Of a stretch of DNA of 7,451 nucleotides, positions 5,907 through 7,451 are shown in pieces. The stretch spans positions 1 to 7,451 of the forward strand of contig CAJUTC010000080.1 of NCBI GenBank assembly GCA_910589195.1, written 5' to 3'. How positions within the stretch are numbered: the stretch's first letter is position 1; each line of letters starts with the position of its first letter. A program made the translations under genes and the position numbers. The stretch is from an uncultured Lachnospiraceae bacterium (GTDB lineage Bacteria > Bacillota > Clostridia > Lachnospirales > Lachnospiraceae). Below the pieces are notes generated by a model. It had not been told where the DNA came from. It searched no databases and saw only the letters and a program-made list of their open reading frames with translations.

Positions 5907-7252
5907 TGGAACACGCAAAAGTGCTATCGGTTGGATTTTATCTCTGGTGGCTCATTATCAATGGCGGCCTTTATTTTGCGGAATTTTGCTTCATACAGAA
6001 TTTTACCGGAATCCGCATTAAAAGGTATCTGATGCCATATTTGCTATTAAGCAACCTTGTTACATTTCTGATGATGTACTGTCAAAGTTCCGGCATTTTC
6101 CGGTTGATTTTGCATACAGGAATTATTGTTTGCTTTTCAATATTTTTACTAGGAATGAATTGGGCGGATACGATGGCTCCTACAATCATCATTCTGACGC
6201 TTTTTACATTCATGGAAGGCTTTCAGACTCTTTTGATGCGTTGGCTTTCAGGGCAGGAAATGGCGTTTCAGACGGCCATTGTGATACAGATTCTCCTATC
6301 GGCTGTATTGGTTTTGCTGTTGGTTATGACGTTGAATTACATTTCAAAAACGTATTCCTATACAGGACAGCAAAAAATTTCTTCCTGTTTATATTCCTTG
6401 CTTTTGCCGTGTGTATTTATTGTGTGGGTCATCCGCAGCGGTCTGAGGCTGGATATGTGGATGAATCAAGATCAGGCAGAAGCGTCCCCTTTTGGCCAAC
6501 AATCGAATTTGTGGGCTTTGGTCTGGATTCTGGGCGCATGTGTTATCTTTTTTATAATTTTAAAACTGGTTGGAACGATTATTACACTGTCGGTACAAGA
6601 AACGGAACAGAAAGGGCTGGAAGATCAGATAAAAAAGCAATCGGTTTATTTGGAGGAAGCTAAAAAGAGGAATGAAACATACCGTAGGTTCCAACATGAT
6701 ATTGATAATCATTTTTTAGTTTTGTCTGGTTTGCTCCATGAAAAAAAGTATGAGGAGGCAGAAACATATTTTAAGCATTTACATCGGGTTTCCGATGATT
6801 TGCTAATTGGGATTGAAACTGGAAATCCGATTGTAGATATTATTTTGAATGAAAAGATCCGTTATGCAAAATCTAACGGGATAAAAGTCAAACATCATGT
6901 CAATCTTTCCGCTGATGGTCTTGTGGAGGATATGGATCTGTGTGTTATTTTGGCAAATGCAATGGACAATGCCATACAAGCGTGCGTCAAGCAAAGAATT
7001 GAGCAGCCTGAGATTTCAGTTATGCTTGGCAAACGGCATCAATTTCTTATTATTAAAATCACCAATACCATAATTGCCGCGCACCAGATGGTGAAATATG
7101 GGACGGGATTAAAAAATATCAAGCATACCGTTGAAAAATACGAAGGAACAATGGAGATAGAAGAAGATAGAAACTGTTTTAAACTGACAGTGCTTTTATG
7201 CTTAAAACCGTTTACGAAGGAGGAAGCGCCACTGACGAGAACCTGCTTGTAA
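5903..7252 (+). CDS. GHKL-domain sensor histidine kinase (AgrC/VirS-like)
   Basis: A 449-residue membrane kinase, the expected partner of the LytTR regulator just upstream. The N-terminal half has six or seven hydrophobic helices (about 8-29, 41-60, 66-84, 91-111, 123-145, 161-178 and 203-225), as in peptide-sensing AgrC-type receptors. A charged, probably coiled-coil linker (226-260) leads to the histidine box QHDIDNH (264-270, His265 as phospho-site; family proteins usually have Lys or Tyr where Asp268 stands). The GHKL ATPase follows, with N-box NAMDNAIQAC (342-351) and G-box GTGLKNI (400-406). Only about a dozen residues separate the N-T-I strand (388-390) from GTGL, so the ATP lid is clearly shorter than usual. 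The gene overlaps the regulator's stop (TGA 5904-5906). Two adjacent in-frame ATGs, 5903 and 5906, are possible; AGGTG at 5896-5900 suits the second better. The ligand cannot be predicted. Confidence 0.92.
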   Translation: MMEHAKVLSVGFYLWWLIINGGLYFAEFCFIQNFTGIRIKRYLMPYLLLSNLVTFLMMYCQSSGIFRLILHTGIIVCFSIFLLGMNWADTMAPTIIILTLFTFMEGFQTLLMRWLSGQEMAFQTAIVIQILLSAVLVLLLVMTLNYISKTYSYTGQQKISSCLYSLLLPCVFIVWVIRSGLRLDMWMNQDQAEASPFGQQSNLWALVWILGACVIFFIILKLVGTIITLSVQETEQKGLEDQIKKQSVYLEEAKKRNETYRRFQHDIDNHFLVLSGLLHEKKYEEAETYFKHLHRVSDDLLIGIETGNPIVDIILNEKIRYAKSNGIKVKHHVNLSADGLVEDMDLCVILANAMDNAIQACVKQRIEQPEISVMLGKRHQFLIIKITNTIIAAHQMVKYGTGLKNIKHTVEKYEGTMEIEEDRNCFKLTVLLCLKPFTKEEAPLTRTCL

Positions 7253-7276
7253 TAGAAAAATTTTGTCCGATATACT
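7247..7276 (+). promoter_or_regulatory. Possible promoter for the ORF at 7342
   Basis: TTGTAA (7247-7252) and TATACT (7271-7276) are separated by 18 nt, overlapping the end of the kinase gene. Transcription would start near 7283, giving a leader of about 60 nt for the next gene. The match is moderate and rests on consensus only. Confidence 0.35.
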
Positions 7277-7305
7277 CTATACACACGATTAAAATGTCCC
7301 ATGGA

Positions 7306-7328
7306 CGTTTTTCGTAAAAATAAAAACG
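7306..7328 (+). other. AT-rich hairpin abutting the Shine-Dalgarno of the last ORF
   Basis: CGTTTTT (7306-7312) can pair with AAAAACG (7322-7328) around a 9-nt loop. The G at 7328 is also the first base of the GGAGG ribosome binding site. An alternative stem, TTTTT with AAAAA (7308-7312/7316-7320), overlaps it. The stems are weak. It could modulate translation of the downstream ORF or be a poor terminator after the kinase. Confidence 0.3.
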
Positions 7329-7341
7329 GAGGTAGAGAATT

Positions 7342-7451
7342 ATGGTAAACAATGTAAAAGCAGGTTATGTGAACCCATTGACAATGATGAAAAATGGTAA
7401 AATCGGGCAGACAAAATCGATTCATTTAGGCGTTTTTAAAACGGCAGAAAA
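7342..7451 (+). CDS. Unidentified protein, N-terminal part only (runs off right edge)
   Basis: An open frame begins with ATG at 7342, preceded by GGAGG (7328-7332) with a 9-nt spacer, and stays open to the window end (36 complete codons). It begins MVNNVKAGYVNPLTMMKNGK and continues through a Ser-Ile-His-Leu-Gly-Val-Phe stretch. The visible part is basic and moderately polar, with no clear signal peptide, transmembrane helix or double-glycine leader, and I do not recognise it. It lies 89 nt after the sensor kinase with its own promoter-like sequence, so it may be a target or partner of the two-component system, or simply the next gene. It does not look like an AgrD autoinducer precursor in the part that is visible. 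The strong Shine-Dalgarno is the main reason to call it a gene. Confidence 0.6.
   Translation, partial: MVNNVKAGYVNPLTMMKNGKIGQTKSIHLGVFKTAE

Noticed and set aside
7342..7451. AgrD-like autoinducer or bacteriocin precursor
   Set aside because: The visible N-terminus lacks an amphipathic AgrD leader, Cys residues or a double-glycine site, and the gene is truncated, so such a call would be guesswork.
1..7451. CRISPR arrays, insertion sequences, tRNA or rRNA genes, prophage attachment sites
   Set aside because: Reading both strands I found no spaced repeats, transposase-like ORFs, terminal inverted repeats or recognisable RNA genes.

Overview
The window looks like chromosome from a low-to-moderate G+C Firmicute, most likely a Clostridia/Lachnospiraceae-type anaerobe. 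This rests on AGGAG-type ribosome binding sites, short AT-rich gaps with sigma-A-like promoters, a divergent clostridial-style CobU, a UPF0340 (YwlG-like) domain, and a LytTR/GHKL two-component pair of Agr type. Taxonomy is inference from gene content; no RNA marker gene is present. All recognisable genes are on the + strand, in three blocks.

Block 1 (left edge to about 1765) is the AT-rich end of a cluster that starts outside the window. A LicA/choline-kinase-like phosphotransferase is followed 15 nt later by an IspD/TarI-family cytidylyltransferase-like protein with altered active-site motifs. Together they look like a kinase plus nucleotidyltransferase that phosphorylates a small alcohol and activates it as a CDP derivative for decorating a surface polymer. 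A GGCTGCTGT/ACAGCAGCC hairpin closes the block.

Block 2 (about 1824 to 5053) is a small cobalamin operon covering the last steps of nucleotide-loop assembly. A good promoter (TTGCAA-17-TATAAT) precedes cbiB (aminopropanol attachment), then cobS (cobalamin synthase), then a gene overlapping cobS by ATGA. That third gene encodes a divergent CobU domain continuing in frame, with no stop, into a complete UPF0340/DUF436 domain. The UPF0340 part has its own strong internal Shine-Dalgarno and ATG, so the locus may make a fusion, a free UPF0340 protein, or both. No cobT, cobC or cobalamin riboswitch is visible. An 11-bp perfect-stem intrinsic terminator ends the operon.

Block 3 (5208 to right edge) is an Agr/VirR-like two-component system: a REC-LytTR response regulator and, translationally coupled to it, a polytopic GHKL sensor kinase with an unusually short ATP lid. 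No agrB/agrD-type peptide genes are visible. A further small ORF with its own Shine-Dalgarno starts at 7342 and runs off the window; it may be a target or partner.

The points most worth a second look are the CobU-UPF0340 fusion with internal start, the kinase/IspD-like pair with degenerate catalytic motifs, a possible three-way-junction structure between the operon terminator and the two-component system, and the shortened ATP lid of the kinase.
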